Part shown: positions 1-8,017 of the stretch, piece after piece
Layout of the letters: each line of letters starts with the position of its first letter
Numbering within the stretch: the stretch's first letter is position 1
NCBI GenBank assembly: GCA_020026285.1
Contig: JAHHQS010000024.1
Coordinates: forward strand, 1-34,569
Direction: 5' to 3'
DNA: 34,569 nucleotides
Origin: Parabacteroides sp.
GTDB taxonomy: Bacteria > Bacteroidota > Bacteroidia > Bacteroidales > Tannerellaceae
Notes under the pieces: generated by a model
Told to the model about the DNA's origin: nothing
Databases searched by the model: none
What the model saw: the letters and a program-made list of their open reading frames with translations, nothing else
Program-made: the position numbers and the translations under genes

Positions 1-373
1 GTACGTATTTATCTCGATCTTGATTCTGCTTGCCTCAATCTTGTTGATTTTGATTGTGCTGATTCAGAATTCAAAAGGTGGTGGTTTGGCTTCAGGATTT
101 TCTTCTTCAAATCAAATTATGGGTGTTCGTAAAACCACAGACTTCCTGGAAAAAGCAACTTGGACATTAGCTGCTACTGTTGTTTTATTAAGTATTGTGA
201 TTACAGCATTCCTTCCTAGTAATGAAAAATCTGGAAGTCAGTCAGAAATTCAGCAGCAGGTTAACGATGCTGTAACAATTGATCCTAATGCTGTTTCTCC
301 AGACTTTGGTACTGCTCAACAAACAGATGCTTCTGCAACTGAAGAAAGTGCAGCAGAAAAGTCTAATAATTAA
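1..373 (+). CDS. secG: Protein translocase subunit SecG (5' end cut by window edge)
   Basis: SecG is the small accessory subunit of the SecYEG inner-membrane channel and helps SecA-driven export. The reading frame is open from base 2 and encodes YVFISIL..., so base 1 (g) is probably the last base of the ATG and only two bases are missing. Two hydrophobic segments flank the family hallmark loop with QNSKGGGLASGF, followed by a Bacteroidota-type conserved stretch (SSNQIMGVRKTTDFLEKAT). The C-terminal tail is Gln/Ser/Thr-rich, acidic and low-complexity, as in Bacteroidales SecG proteins. An internal TTG at base 20 is not the start. A rho-independent terminator follows 30 nt after the stop. Confidence 0.95.
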   Translation, partial: YVFISILILLASILLILIVLIQNSKGGGLASGFSSSNQIMGVRKTTDFLEKATWTLAATVVLLSIVITAFLPSNEKSGSQSEIQQQVNDAVTIDPNAVSPDFGTAQQTDASATEESAAEKSNN

Positions 374-402
374 TTACAGATTATATTTATTTATGAGAAT
401 AT

Positions 403-447
403 AAAGAGGCTATTTCGATAAAAAGAAATAGCCTTTCTTTTTTATTT
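403..447 (+). terminator. Rho-independent terminator after secG
   Basis: AGGCTATTT (407-415) pairs perfectly with AAATAGCCT (426-434) around a 10-nt A-rich loop, with flanking A/T pairs. A run of T follows (436-446). It ends the secG transcript. Confidence 0.85.
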
Positions 448-479
448 GATGATGGAATCGGAATAAGTTATTATATTTG
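445..479 (+). promoter_or_regulatory. Candidate Bacteroides-type promoter for the DUF4491 gene
   Basis: TATATTTG at 472-479 is a perfect match to the Bacteroidota -7 consensus TAnnTTTG, 33 nt before the ATG at 513. A TTTG at 445-448 could be the -33 element, but its spacer is 23 nt rather than the usual 19-21 and it overlaps the secG terminator tail. Confidence 0.5.
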
Positions 480-512
480 GAAATTGTTAAATGTAAAAAA
501 CGATTTAGATAA

Positions 513-818
513 ATGAATTGGAACGGCTTATTAATCGGTGTTGTGACATTTTTAGTGATAGGGTTATTTCATCCTTTAGTGATTAAGGCAGAATATTATT
601 GGGGTACCAAGAGCTGGTGGCTTTTCTTGATTTTTGGATTGGTTAGTACCGTTGCATCTCTTTTTGTTGATAATATAATTGGGTCAACCATTTGTGGCGT
701 TATTGCTTTTTCTTCCTTTTGGTCTATCGGTGAAATATTCGAGCAAGAACAACGGGTATTGAAAGGCTGGTTCCCTAAAAATCCTAAAAGAACTTATCCT
801 GAGAAAAAAAATAAATAA
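513..818 (+). CDS. DUF4491-type small integral membrane protein
   Basis: A 101-residue protein with about three hydrophobic segments: residues 5-25, 35-51 and 55-73. A conserved-looking aromatic stretch (EYYWGTKSWW) follows the first helix, and the basic C-terminal tail (KNPKRTYPEKKNK) is probably cytoplasmic. Size, layout and sequence recall the DUF4491 family of Bacteroidales and Firmicutes, whose function is unknown. That assignment is from memory of the family, not from a search. It is monocistronic: secG upstream is closed by a terminator and a tRNA gene with its own promoter follows. There is no signal peptidase site, so it should stay in the inner membrane. Confidence 0.8.
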   Translation: MNWNGLLIGVVTFLVIGLFHPLVIKAEYYWGTKSWWLFLIFGLVSTVASLFVDNIIGSTICGVIAFSSFWSIGEIFEQEQRVLKGWFPKNPKRTYPEKKNK

Positions 819-832
819 TTTTCTTTGATATG

Positions 833-863
833 TTTGCATATTAAAAATAAATCCTTACCTTTG
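833..863 (+). promoter_or_regulatory. Consensus Bacteroides promoter for tRNA-Ser
   Basis: A -33 TTTG (833-836) and a -7 TAccTTTG (856-863) are separated by exactly 19 nt. This matches the primary sigma consensus of Bacteroidota. The tRNA begins 46 nt downstream of the -7 box, implying a short 5' leader that is processed off. Confidence 0.85.
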
Positions 864-909
864 CATCGCAATTGAGAGAAAAACAATTGCAGACATGTTG
901 GTAACGACT

Positions 910-995
<86 letters not shown>

Positions 996-997
996 TT

Positions 998-1040
998 GAA
1001 AGGTGTAAATCAAATAATATACGATTTACACCTTTTTTTA
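998..1040 (+). terminator. Rho-independent terminator after tRNA-Ser
   Basis: AAAGGTGTAAAT (999-1010) pairs perfectly with ATTTACACCTTT (1024-1035) over a 13-nt loop and runs into a T tract (1033-1039). It lies 4 nt after the tRNA 3' end. Confidence 0.9.
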
Positions 1041-1207
1041 TACATCCATATATAGATCTCTTTTATCTCTAAATGTTATTTAGAAATCCATTTATCCGTA
1101 CAATAGCCAGTAAAGAGATTTGAAACTTCTTTCAAATATACTCAGCGATTATCAAAACGTTTGATTTTGAACCATGAAAAATTCTCGAAATTTCAGATCG
1201 TATAAAA

Positions 1208-1426
1208 TCCATTCTTTATCTGTCAGAAAGGAGAGTTATAATTGTTGCTGTGGTTGTGTGTACATTAATTAGTCTTGCTGATTAGGTCGCTGAGTTGTTT
1301 GAACAAGAAAATCGTACCAGCAGGCATTGTTATACTAATGGAAAATACGGATGCGAAATTCATACTGACTGCAAAGAAAAAGTGAAATTGATCTTTACAC
1401 TTATACTGAAATCAAATAAATATTAA
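1208..1426 (+). pseudogene. Decayed NVEALA-like secreted small peptide gene
   Basis: The frame ending at TAA 1424-1426 encodes a hydrophobic leader-like segment (RVIIVAVVVCTLISLAD), one in-frame TAG (about 1283-1285), then VAELFEQENRT and a Cys-containing tail (CYTNGKYGCEIHTDC). A hydrophobic leader, a motif near VEALAQ and a short Cys-bearing tail recall Bacteroidales NVEALA-domain peptides. With the TAG and no ATG at the expected place, it reads as a degraded copy. The likeness was judged by eye, and chance open frame in AT-rich DNA is a real alternative. Confidence 0.35.
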
Positions 1427-1432
1427 AATGTT

Positions 1433-1665
1433 ATGAAAATGAAACTATTTTTAGCTAATCTTGCATTCGTAATGATTCTTGCCCTGTAAGTACAAGAATT
1501 GACAGATCGTTATATTCAAGTGGCAGTCCCATTTTTAATAAAAATCTTGCCTGGTACAATTCTTTATGTCATTGTAAGGTTAAGAGTTTTTTTGAAGAAC
1601 AGTCTGTTGGAAAGTTCAGGTCAAAAGGATATCATACAAAAGTATTTTCAAGTCAAATCAGATAA
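1433..1665 (+). pseudogene. Remnant of a small exported protein (stop and frameshift)
   Basis: ATG at 1433 starts a clean signal-peptide-like sequence, MKMKLFLANLAFVMILAL, cut by TAA at 1487-1489. Both that frame and the +1 frame are open afterwards. The +1 frame from about 1483 reads PVSTRIDRSLYSSGSPIF... and continues to a TAA at 1663-1665 with a CHC motif. A frameshift near 1480-1487 would join leader and body into a protein of roughly 75 residues. The family is not recognised. It lies directly after the NVEALA-like remnant, 7 nt away, so the two may be relics of one small-peptide cluster. Confidence 0.3.
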
Positions 1666-2063
1666 GAGATTATACAGTTTATGGATAAAGTAGATCTTGT
1701 TCACACTGTTATTTGTATAAAATCCGTTTTTCCAAAGCTATAGTGATCTTTCGTTTATTTCGGATATGAGTTTGTTAGGATGTTTAATTTCAATAGTTGT
1801 AAATATTAGTAAATTATGTACAACTATTGTGAATTTATCAAAAGGGTATAATAATATATTGTAATATTTATTATATAAAATTCATCTAATAATAACTATT
1901 TTGTCTAATTTCATAAAATAATATGGAAGTGAATGTATTATATGTAGTTATGTATAAAATAGTATTAAAACAAGAATTTTTTCACTAATAAAATCAGATT
2001 CGATTTAGCAAAAAATAAAACAATTGTGTCAATAATTAAAGTTTTAAATTGAAAAAACTTTTA

Positions 2064-2071
2064 TACGTTTG
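2064..2071 (+). promoter_or_regulatory. Candidate -7 promoter element of the PUL
   Basis: TAcgTTTG matches the Bacteroidota -7 consensus and lies 28 nt before the SusC ATG. No convincing TTTG lies 19-21 nt upstream. A weak -33 would fit a promoter that needs an activator, as is usual for PULs, but that is inference. Confidence 0.5.
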
Positions 2072-2099
2072 TGGTGTAAAATGTTTAACTTTATTTTAA

Positions 2100-5000
2100 A
2101 TGTGTATGAAAAATCGAGCTAGTGTTGCGCTATGCTTTCTCTGTATGGGAATGCAAGCCTTTGCACAAGTGAAAATCTCGGGAAAAGTTGTCGATGACAA
2201 TAACGAGGAGTTGCTTGGTGTAAATGTTCTTGTTAAAGGAACAACTATCGGAACAATGACAGGGATGGATGGAACATTTGAACTATCGGACATCCCAGGT
2301 GGCAAAAATGCTGTTTTGGAATTTTCATTCGTTGGTTTCAAGACTCAGGAAATTAAGATTGGAAATCAAACTTTCTTGAATGTTAAAATGAAGGAAGATT
2401 CAGAATTGCTTGATGAAGTAGTTGTAGTAGGTTATGGAACTGCTCGTAAAAAAGATGTTTCTGGAGCTATTTCGAATGTAAGATTTTCTGATACTGAAAT
2501 TACTGCTTTGCCAAACCCGAATGCTTTATCTGCATTATCCAGTAAAGTGGCTGGTATGAAATATTTACCAACACATAGTGCGGGAGGTGATAATTTAGGT
2601 TCAATGACTCTTCGTGGTAAAAATGCTATCACTCAAGGTAGTCGTTCCAGCGATCAGGGTGTAAATGCTCCTTTGTTAATTGTCGATGGCGTTATCTCTT
2701 ACGGTTCTATCAATGATATCAATACAAACGATATTCAGAGTATTGATGTTTTGAAGGATGCTTCTGCTGCTGCAATTTACGGTTCTCGTGCAGCAAATGG
2801 TGTTATCATTATCACAACTAAAAAGGGTACAAGCGAAAAGCCTGTTATTAATCTAAATACAAGTTGGAGTTTCTCTGATTGGGCTCGTATGCCAAAAATG
2901 GTTGATGACGAAGCTAAATTCATGAGAAATCGTTTCTATGCAAGACAGGCTTCTGGTTCTATTCCTGAAGATGCAGTATATTCTCCTGATTTTGATAAAG
3001 CAATGCTGTTGAATGATACAGAGTTGGATGCTTATAATCAAGGTCTGTATACGGATTGGATGGATCAGGTTTCTCGTACAGGTTTGGCTCAGAAATATGA
3101 CGTAAATGTTTCTGGTCGTTCTCAGAAAATCAATTACTATATTTCTGGTGATTATCATCGTCAAGAAGGTATCATGAAAGGTGATGATTATGAGAAATAC
3201 AATATCTTGTCTAAGATGGATATTAAGGCAAATGATTGGTTATCTCTTGGTTTGAAAGGAAACTTTACTAATTCAAGAAAATGGGGACAGCCTGCTCGTA
3301 TTCAGAATGCTACTTGGATGAGCCCTTATTCATTTACTCAAGCTCGTCAGGAAGGATATGAAGATTGGCCAAACTCTCGTCCGGATGGTAGTAGCGCCAG
3401 TCCTTTTTATGGCACAGGTTCATATGATTCTTATTTGTGGACAGATCGCAATAGTCAGAATACAAATATGAATGGTGTATTCTATACTCAAATCGATTTC
3501 CCATTCTTAAAAGGTTTGTCATATCGTTTCACATTGAATGGTCAGCGTAATACTGGTATTGCAGATGTTTTCGAAAATCCAGAAACATGGGTAAGTACAG
3601 ATAATACCGAACAGATGGATAATCCAATGCAATTTGGTTCTAAAGTTAGTGGATATTCTTCTAGTACTACTTCTTCAACCTGGAATATGGATAATATCCT
3701 TACTTATACAAAGGATTTCAATAAACATCATATTGATGTGATGGCCGGTTATACTCGTGAAGCTTATAACAGAGAGTTCTTAAGAACAGATTATAGCGAT
3801 TTCGCTGTTCCTACAACTTTAGGTGCTTATAAACAGGATGCTGCTCAAACAAAGACTATCAGACGTGAACGTACAAAAACTCAGGCTGTAGCTTATCTGG
3901 CTCGTTTGAATTATAATTTTGCTAATAAATATTATGCTACATTCAATTATCGTCGTGATGGTTATTCAGCATTTGCTCCTGGTCACAAATGGGGTGATTT
4001 CATGGGTGCTTCAGGTGCTTGGGTTTTAAGTAGTGAAGATTTCATTCGTGAATGCTGTGGTGACTGGATGGATTATTTGAAAGTTCGTTTATCTTGGGGA
4101 CAAAATGGTAGCCGATCTGTTAGTGCATATGCTACTATGGCCAATGTAAATACAACTTATACATGGTTTGGTGATGGAGCCGATGGTAGTGCAATGGGAT
4201 TCTGCACAGGTTCTCTACCTAATAAGAATTTGACATGGGCAACTATTGAAAAATGGAATTTAGGTTTTGATTATGGTTTCTTTGGTGGTCGTCTAGGTGG
4301 TAGCATTGATCTATATAAAGGAAAAACAACAGATATGTTGATGGATCGTTCAGTACCTTATCCTTCTGGTTTCAGAAATGCATATGATAACTTAGGTGAA
4401 GTTTCTAATAAAGGTATTGAAATAACAGTGAATACTGTTAATATAGATGGTGACGGTAAGGATAAATTCCGTTGGACTTCAAATATCGTATTCGACTTGA
4501 ACCGAAATGAAATTAAGAGTTTGTTCGGTCCTAATTACAAAGGTGAAGAAGCTGATGACGTGGCAAATGCCGTAGCTTATGGTTTTGATAGTTATTACGC
4601 TTTGATGAAGGGACATTCTATCACTTCTGCATATGATTTGAAGAAAATTGGTATCTTCCAGTCACAGGCTGAAATTGATAGTTATGTTGATAAAAATGGT
4701 AATAAAATACAGCCAAATGCTGTTCCAGGTGATTTGAAATTCGAAGATTATAACGGTGATGGAAAAATCGATGCAAACGATAGACATTGGATTGGTGATA
4801 TGGATCCGTTATTTACTGTAAACTTTGGTAATACATTAGAATGGAAAAACTTCTCTTTGTATTTTAACTTCCGTTGGATGCAGGGTAGTGATACTCACTT
4901 CTTAGGATTCGATCCGAACGCATTTGATACTTCTTCAATGGGTGGCGGTGCACAGTTAGATGCTGTTGAACCTTGGACAGAACAAAATCATTCAACAGAA

Positions 5001-5294
5001 TATGCTCGTTATGGTTATAATAATGAAAACAATTATTTGTACTGGAATTCTCGTTCTTTCTTGAAATTAAAAGACCTTGTGTTCTCTTATAATTTTGATC
5101 AGAAATTAATCAATAAATTAGGTTTGTCTTCTTTAAAGGCTTATGTTGCAGGTACAGACTTGTTTACAATTACTGGTTGGTCTGGTCTTGACCCTGAAGA
5201 TGGAGGTACTATTGCTGCAGGTTCTGCTTCAAGTCGTTATGGTAGTCCTGGTACTTTCAAAACAGTATCATTTGGTCTTAATTTATCATTCTAA
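2100..5294 (+). CDS. SusC/RagA-family TonB-dependent outer-membrane receptor
   Basis: This 1064-residue protein imports oligosaccharides across the outer membrane with its SusD partner, powered by TonB-ExbBD. In order it has a signal peptide ending near residue 23 (MQAFAQ), a CarboxypepD_reg-like beta-sandwich (about 24-100, with the VLVKGTT..GTMTGMDGTF signature), a TonB-box-like segment (DEVVVVGYGT), a plug domain ending in YGSRAANGVIIITTKKG, and a long beta-barrel ending in the aromatic VSFGLNLSF. There is no STN domain between signal peptide and beta-sandwich, so it should not signal to an anti-sigma factor. ATG 2106 is an equally possible start and gives a cleaner MKNRAS leader. The SusD gene follows after 23 nt. 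Confidence 0.95.
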   Translation: MCMKNRASVALCFLCMGMQAFAQVKISGKVVDDNNEELLGVNVLVKGTTIGTMTGMDGTFELSDIPGGKNAVLEFSFVGFKTQEIKIGNQTFLNVKMKEDSELLDEVVVVGYGTARKKDVSGAISNVRFSDTEITALPNPNALSALSSKVAGMKYLPTHSAGGDNLGSMTLRGKNAITQGSRSSDQGVNAPLLIVDGVISYGSINDINTNDIQSIDVLKDASAAAIYGSRAANGVIIITTKKGTSEKPVINLNTSWSFSDWARMPKMVDDEAKFMRNRFYARQASGSIPEDAVYSPDFDKAMLLNDTELDAYNQGLYTDWMDQVSRTGLAQKYDVNVSGRSQKINYYISGDYHRQEGIMKGDDYEKYNILSKMDIKANDWLSLGLKGNFTNSRKWGQPARIQNATWMSPYSFTQARQEGYEDWPNSRPDGSSASPFYGTGSYDSYLWTDRNSQNTNMNGVFYTQIDFPFLKGLSYRFTLNGQRNTGIADVFENPETWVSTDNTEQMDNPMQFGSKVSGYSSSTTSSTWNMDNILTYTKDFNKHHIDVMAGYTREAYNREFLRTDYSDFAVPTTLGAYKQDAAQTKTIRRERTKTQAVAYLARLNYNFANKYYATFNYRRDGYSAFAPGHKWGDFMGASGAWVLSSEDFIRECCGDWMDYLKVRLSWGQNGSRSVSAYATMANVNTTYTWFGDGADGSAMGFCTGSLPNKNLTWATIEKWNLGFDYGFFGGRLGGSIDLYKGKTTDMLMDRSVPYPSGFRNAYDNLGEVSNKGIEITVNTVNIDGDGKDKFRWTSNIVFDLNRNEIKSLFGPNYKGEEADDVANAVAYGFDSYYALMKGHSITSAYDLKKIGIFQSQAEIDSYVDKNGNKIQPNAVPGDLKFEDYNGDGKIDANDRHWIGDMDPLFTVNFGNTLEWKNFSLYFNFRWMQGSDTHFLGFDPNAFDTSSMGGGAQLDAVEPWTEQNHSTEYARYGYNNENNYLYWNSRSFLKLKDLVFSYNFDQKLINKLGLSSLKAYVAGTDLFTITGWSGLDPEDGGTIAAGSASSRYGSPGTFKTVSFGLNLSF

Positions 5295-5317
5295 ACAATC
5301 CTTTAAAAAGAGAAATT

Positions 5318-7309
5318 ATGAAAATAAAAAAATATTTATTAATAGTTTTTGCAGGAACTACATTAATATCAGGCCTGTCAAGTTGTGATAATGATTTCTT
5401 GGCTGAAGATTCATTCACATTTAACGACCAAACATTTTATTCCTCTGAAACAGAACTAGAATTAGCTTTGAATCCATGTTATGGAATGATTCAGGCTTTA
5501 ATGATGGGACAAACACATGGTCACCATTCTTATATGATTAGAGGTGTCGGGTTGGATACTTTTGCACAAACTTCAGGTAATGGAGAATTTGCAAACTGGA
5601 ATAACCTTACTAGTGATAGTGGTTTGGCTCGTCACTGGTACGACAATTTGTATGTGTTGATTAATAGAGCAAATACCGTAATTAATGCAATTGATGAGCG
5701 TCCTGATATAAAATACAAATCAGAAGCTAAAAAGAATGAATTAAGAGCTGCTGCTGTTTTCTTCAGAGGTTGGGCTTATCGTGCTTTGGCTGGTATGTAT
5801 GGAGCTGCTCCTATTCTGGAAAAAGCTTCTACAGAGATTTTTACAAGTTATACTCCTTCTTCTCGTCAGGAAGTTTGGGAATTCTGTAAAAAAGATTTCA
5901 CTTTTGCAGCTCAAAATTTACCTTTAAAGGGTGATAAACCGGGTAAATTGGTTCGTGCGGCAGCAGATCATTATCTGGCTGAAGTAAATTTGGCTTTAGG
6001 TGATTTTCAGGGTGCAGTTGATGCCGCAACACGTGTTATCGATGGAACTGATGGTGATTTTCAATTAATGACATCTCGATTCGGCTCACGCGCAGCAGAA
6101 AAGACAGACCGTTATGGTAATTCATTGGAAGCTCCTGCTGGTGCATATTGGGATTTGTTCCGTGAAGGAGGAAATCAGAATTCACCTGCAAACAAAGAAG
6201 CTCTTTGGGTTTGCCAGTACAATTATGATACTTATTCAACAGGTGGTGGTGGTAATCAGTGGTGGCGTTTACGTTGTAACACCTATGAAGCAAACTGGTT
6301 GTCTCCTGCTGTTTTAGGTCTACAGACAACTTCTACATTAGCAGATGGCAAACTTGTTTACAAGTGGGGAGCAAATGTAGCTTGTCTTCCAGAAGGTGCA
6401 GTTGATGCCAGCGGTAAGCCTGTTCAAGGAACTATTTCAAATCGTTATGGTGCTGAAGGTCGTGTTATAGCTAACATGCAGCGCGATTCTTTAGGTGGTA
6501 ATGTTCCTTATATGGGTAATAATATCATTCCTGTTTATTATGTACGTGATGGAATTTGGAATTATTCTAAAAATCAAAAAGGGGAAATAACCGATTTTCG
6601 TGGATCTGATGTCATGATTCAGAGAAACTGGTATACTCCGGGTGGAACTCGTTGGTTGGACGAAAAGGCTGCGGCTTATGCTCGTGCCAAAGCTGCTGTA
6701 GGTACACCAGATGAACAAGCTCTTTGTATTTTAGCAAGTGATACTGTTCAGATTTTCCCTCGTTTCTGGAAATTCTCTGATGATAAACATCCTAAGGGTG
6801 ATAATAAAGCATATGATTGCGATTTGTATATGATACGTATAGCTGAAACTTATTTGGTTCGTGCTGAAGCTTATTTGGCATTGAATAAAAAAGCTGAAGC
6901 TGCTGCAGATATAAATGAACTGCATGCTCGTGCTAATGCTCCTTATTGTACGGCTAATGATATTAATATTGATTATATATTAGATGAACGTACCCGTGAA
7001 TTACTTGGAGAAGAGGATCGTTGGATTACTTTGAATAGATTGTCAGTTAATCCAAATTGTACTTATGTTACAGATAAATATCCAGTACAGGACGAAACTA
7101 CAAGTAATACTATGTATGAAAGAGTTCGTAAATATGGTTTTGGTTATGAGAATTTAAGTGGTGCTAATCAACCTCGTGAATGGAATGAAGCTGAACACAG
7201 ATATATTCCAAATATCAAACCTTATAACTATCAGTTGCCTATACCAACTGCAGTTATTGATTCTAACTCTGGTGCTGAATTCCCTCAGAATACAGGTTAT
7301 GGAAAATAA
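5318..7309 (+). CDS. SusD/RagB-family glycan-binding surface lipoprotein
   Basis: SusD proteins cap the SusC barrel on the cell surface and capture the glycan. The 663-residue protein starts with a lipoprotein signal (lipobox LSSC, acylated Cys23 followed by DND). It has the TPR-like helical layout of the family, seen in AAVFFRGWAYRALAGMYGAAPI and later in RIAETYLVRAEAYLALNKKAEA. It also carries the C-terminal hallmarks DERTRELLGEEDRW and QLPIPTAVIDSN..QNTGYGK. It is somewhat longer than a typical SusD (500-600), with extra sequence around residues 330-470. It is co-transcribed with SusC, 23 nt apart. The glycan it binds cannot be read from sequence. Confidence 0.95.
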   Translation: MKIKKYLLIVFAGTTLISGLSSCDNDFLAEDSFTFNDQTFYSSETELELALNPCYGMIQALMMGQTHGHHSYMIRGVGLDTFAQTSGNGEFANWNNLTSDSGLARHWYDNLYVLINRANTVINAIDERPDIKYKSEAKKNELRAAAVFFRGWAYRALAGMYGAAPILEKASTEIFTSYTPSSRQEVWEFCKKDFTFAAQNLPLKGDKPGKLVRAAADHYLAEVNLALGDFQGAVDAATRVIDGTDGDFQLMTSRFGSRAAEKTDRYGNSLEAPAGAYWDLFREGGNQNSPANKEALWVCQYNYDTYSTGGGGNQWWRLRCNTYEANWLSPAVLGLQTTSTLADGKLVYKWGANVACLPEGAVDASGKPVQGTISNRYGAEGRVIANMQRDSLGGNVPYMGNNIIPVYYVRDGIWNYSKNQKGEITDFRGSDVMIQRNWYTPGGTRWLDEKAAAYARAKAAVGTPDEQALCILASDTVQIFPRFWKFSDDKHPKGDNKAYDCDLYMIRIAETYLVRAEAYLALNKKAEAAADINELHARANAPYCTANDINIDYILDERTRELLGEEDRWITLNRLSVNPNCTYVTDKYPVQDETTSNTMYERVRKYGFGYENLSGANQPREWNEAEHRYIPNIKPYNYQLPIPTAVIDSNSGAEFPQNTGYGK

Positions 7310-7454
7310 ATGATATTTCTTTTATCTGAATTTTATTGTTGATAATAAAATATTTTAATCATGTATATGACTAAAAATATGAAAGATATGAACCTGGGAT
7401 TGATATATATTTTTTAGAATTCAGATAATATGAATTAAATTTATGTTTTATATA

Positions 7455-7501
7455 ATGAGAAGGACAGTAATGATAATGTTGCTGGCCTTCTCATGTTTTA
7501 T
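7455..7501 (+). terminator. Hairpin after SusCD: partial terminator or attenuator
   Basis: ATGAGAAGG (7455-7463) pairs perfectly with CCTTCTCAT (7486-7494). Inside, CAG/CTG extends the stem across one mismatch, and GTTTTATTT follows. The T-run is broken by a leading G and an A, so termination may be partial. It would let SusC/SusD be made in excess of the downstream lipoprotein and enzyme genes, a common arrangement in PULs. Confidence 0.6.
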
Positions 7502-7533
7502 TTAAGATTCCGTTAAGGACTAAAATTATTATA

Positions 7534-7968
7534 ATGCGGTATTTTTTTCCTGTCATTTTAGCATTGATGTTTTTTTCTTGTACAAAAAAAACGTTAAGAG
7601 ATAATGCTGTAGAACAGATGGAAAAGGAAATATATGAAAAGATACATCAGACAGTAGAGGATGTTCGGAAAATCGATATTCAGAATGTAAAAACAGTTTA
7701 TCAGAATGATTCAATTTGTATGTTGCAATGTGAGGCCAGATTGTCCTTATCTAATGATTCTATTTTGAAGTATGAATATCGTTATATTTATTTGATAGAT
7801 GTGTACTTAAGTAGATTTTCTGGTGAAATGGTATATAATCATTCTTTACAGGATTTTCCATGTATGCCGGATGATTTGATTGAAAAATGTAGAAAAGATG
7901 TTGAACGAAACCATGAATCAGTTTATGAATCAATGTTCCCTTCAACCTTGCCCGTAGTTATGAAATAG
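7534..7968 (+). CDS. Small lipoprotein of unknown function (144 residues)
   Basis: No family recognised. The start has a short lipoprotein signal with lipobox MFFSC, acylated Cys16, followed by TKK rather than the acidic residues common in surface-exposed Bacteroidota lipoproteins, so a periplasm-facing position is plausible. Residues 25-60 form a charged, probably helical segment (EQMEKEIYEKIHQTVEDVRK). The rest looks like an alpha/beta domain with two Cys pairs (CMLQC, CMPDDLIEKC). It sits 49 nt upstream of the DUF6057-type membrane protein and is probably co-transcribed with it, which suggests a shared role. Confidence 0.8.
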   Translation: MRYFFPVILALMFFSCTKKTLRDNAVEQMEKEIYEKIHQTVEDVRKIDIQNVKTVYQNDSICMLQCEARLSLSNDSILKYEYRYIYLIDVYLSRFSGEMVYNHSLQDFPCMPDDLIEKCRKDVERNHESVYESMFPSTLPVVMK

Positions 7969-8017
7969 AAATATTTGATAAAATACAAGAGTTTCCTGAA
8001 TTTATAAAAGAGATTCC

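Larger units (their letters stand above)
1041..2095. other. Gene-free AT-rich interval with decayed coding remnants
   Basis: About 1 kb separates the tRNA terminator from the SusC gene, with no intact gene. Two short decayed coding remnants are visible between about 1208 and 1665 (listed separately). The last 400 nt before SusC is very AT-rich and holds no convincing ORF, RNA or strong repeat. No regulator gene (hybrid two-component, AraC, ECF sigma/anti-sigma) is seen here, although this is where a PUL regulator often sits. Confidence 0.6.

Noticed and set aside
1499..1693. 64-codon frame starting with TTG in the gap before SusC
   Set aside because: It lies in frame after the TAA that cuts the signal-like peptide at 1433, has no proper start and no recognisable family. 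Treated as part of a decayed remnant, not as a gene.
2096..3522. Several open frames on the - strand under the first SusC gene
   Set aside because: They are antisense shadows of a strongly coding gene, with no signal peptide, domain or start context of their own.
6036..6925. Overlapping frames on both strands under SusD
   Set aside because: Compositional shadows of SusD; low-complexity Tyr/Ile/Thr-rich translations with no family features.
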